From contig CALLZQ010000182.1 in the NCBI GenBank assembly GCA_937858255.1, positions 1-6,106 of the forward strand: 6,106 nt of DNA, written 5' to 3'. The notes beneath the pieces are model-generated. The model ran no database searches. It saw only the letters and a list, made by a program, of their open reading frames with translations, and was not told where the DNA came from. Of the stretch, positions 5,585 to 6,106 are shown piece by piece. How positions within the stretch are numbered: the first letter of the stretch is position 1; every line of letters begins with the position of its first letter. The stretch is from an uncultured Tabrizicola sp. GTDB taxonomy: Bacteria; Pseudomonadota; Alphaproteobacteria; Rhodobacterales; Rhodobacteraceae. Both the position numbers and the translations under genes were made by a program.

Positions 5585-6106
5585 ATGTCCGCCCTCTGCC
5601 GCGATTGCCTGCAAACCTATGAAACAGCGCCGCCGCGCGGTCGCTGCCCGTCTTGTCGCAGTCCGCGACTGATAGCGCATCCCGAACTCTTTGACCTGTC
5701 CATCGCCCATATGGACTGCGATGCCTTTTACGCCAGTGTGGAAAAGCGCGACGACCCCTCGCTCGCGGCCAAGGCGGTGATTGTTGGGGGCGGACAACGG
5801 GGCGTGGTCTCGACCTGCTGTTATATCGCCCGGATCAAGGGCGTCCGCTCGGCCATGCCGATGTTTCAGGCGCTGAAGCTCTGCCCCGAAGCGGTGGTGA
5901 TCAAGCCGCGTATGTCGCGTTATGTTGAGGTGAGCCGGCAGATCCGCGCGATGATGGAGGATCTGACCCCCGCGATTGAGCCGCTGTCACTGGATGAGGC
6001 CTTTCTCGACCTGACCGGGACGGCGCGGCTGCACGGGGCGGCGCCGGCTGTGTCCCTCGCGCGGCTGGTCAAGCGGATGGAGGATGAACTGGGGGTCAGC
6101 GGCTCC
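5585..6106 (+). CDS. dinB: DNA polymerase IV, N-terminal part (3' truncated by window edge)
   Basis: A Y-family translesion DNA polymerase; the first 174 codons are in the window and remain open at its end. After a 38-residue N-terminal extension comes the polymerase start [21 protein letters not shown]44 aligns with catalytic D8 of E. coli DinB and Y49 sits at the steric-gate position. [22 protein letters not shown] (72-93) matches the fingers region, and [13 protein letters not shown] (133-145) carries the catalytic D137/E138 pair. The extension has two cysteine knuckles, C5-x2-C8 and C21-x2-C24, which look like a small zinc ribbon. E. coli DinB lacks this, but related alphaproteobacterial enzymes appear to have it. 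The ATG at 5585 is chosen because it includes both knuckles. Translation initiation signals are weak. dadA lies upstream on the same strand, 105 bases away, across the tandem repeat. Confidence 0.95.
   Translation, partial: MSALCRDCLQTYETAPPRGRCPSCRSPRLIAHPELFDLSIAHMDCDAFYASVEKRDDPSLAAKAVIVGGGQRGVVSTCCYIARIKGVRSAMPMFQALKLCPEAVVIKPRMSRYVEVSRQIRAMMEDLTPAIEPLSLDEAFLDLTGTARLHGAAPAVSLARLVKRMEDELGVSGS

Noticed and set aside
5230..5622. Open frame running through the tandem repeat, giving a repeated 15-residue peptide
   Set aside because: 45 is a multiple of three, so the repeat stays in frame by arithmetic. The frame is a shadow of dadA and overlaps the dinB start.

Overview
The window looks like chromosomal DNA of a high-GC alphaproteobacterium, most likely of the Rhodobacteraceae (Roseobacter/Rhodobacter group). 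This rests on strong G/C third-position bias, TTGAC-type promoter elements, and protein sequences that read as typical of the group: a PyrF of about 232 residues, a DinB with an N-terminal cysteine knuckle pair, and a stomatin/short NfeD pair. No mobile element, CRISPR array, tRNA or rRNA was seen.

Layout: (1) 1-269, + strand, the 3' end of an unrecognised gene that converges on and slightly overlaps (2). (2) 1857-242, - strand, a two-gene translationally coupled unit: a 257-residue protein of unknown function, then a 281-residue six-bladed TolB/PD40-type beta-propeller. (3) 1858-2011, a divergent promoter region. (4) 2012-2710, + strand, pyrF (orotidine 5'-phosphate decarboxylase). (5) 2731-2753, a hairpin shared by the convergent pyrF and NfeD-like genes. 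(6) 3903-2750, - strand, an SPFH/stomatin-paraslipin gene coupled by an ATGA overlap to a short NfeD-like membrane protein. (7) 3904-4174, a divergent control region with an AT-rich island. (8) 4175-5479, + strand, dadA (D-amino-acid dehydrogenase). (9) 5480-5584, an intergenic region made almost entirely of a perfect 45-bp tandem duplication. (10) 5585-6106, + strand, the 5' part of dinB (DNA polymerase IV), cut by the window edge.

Most genes serve separate housekeeping roles: pyrimidine synthesis, membrane quality control or microdomains, D-alanine catabolism and translesion synthesis. Only the two minus-strand pairs show clear co-translation. I see no obvious new defence or mobile system. 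The points most worth a second look are the 45-bp duplication, which copies a candidate promoter in front of dinB, and the uncharacterised protein coupled to a six-repeat propeller.
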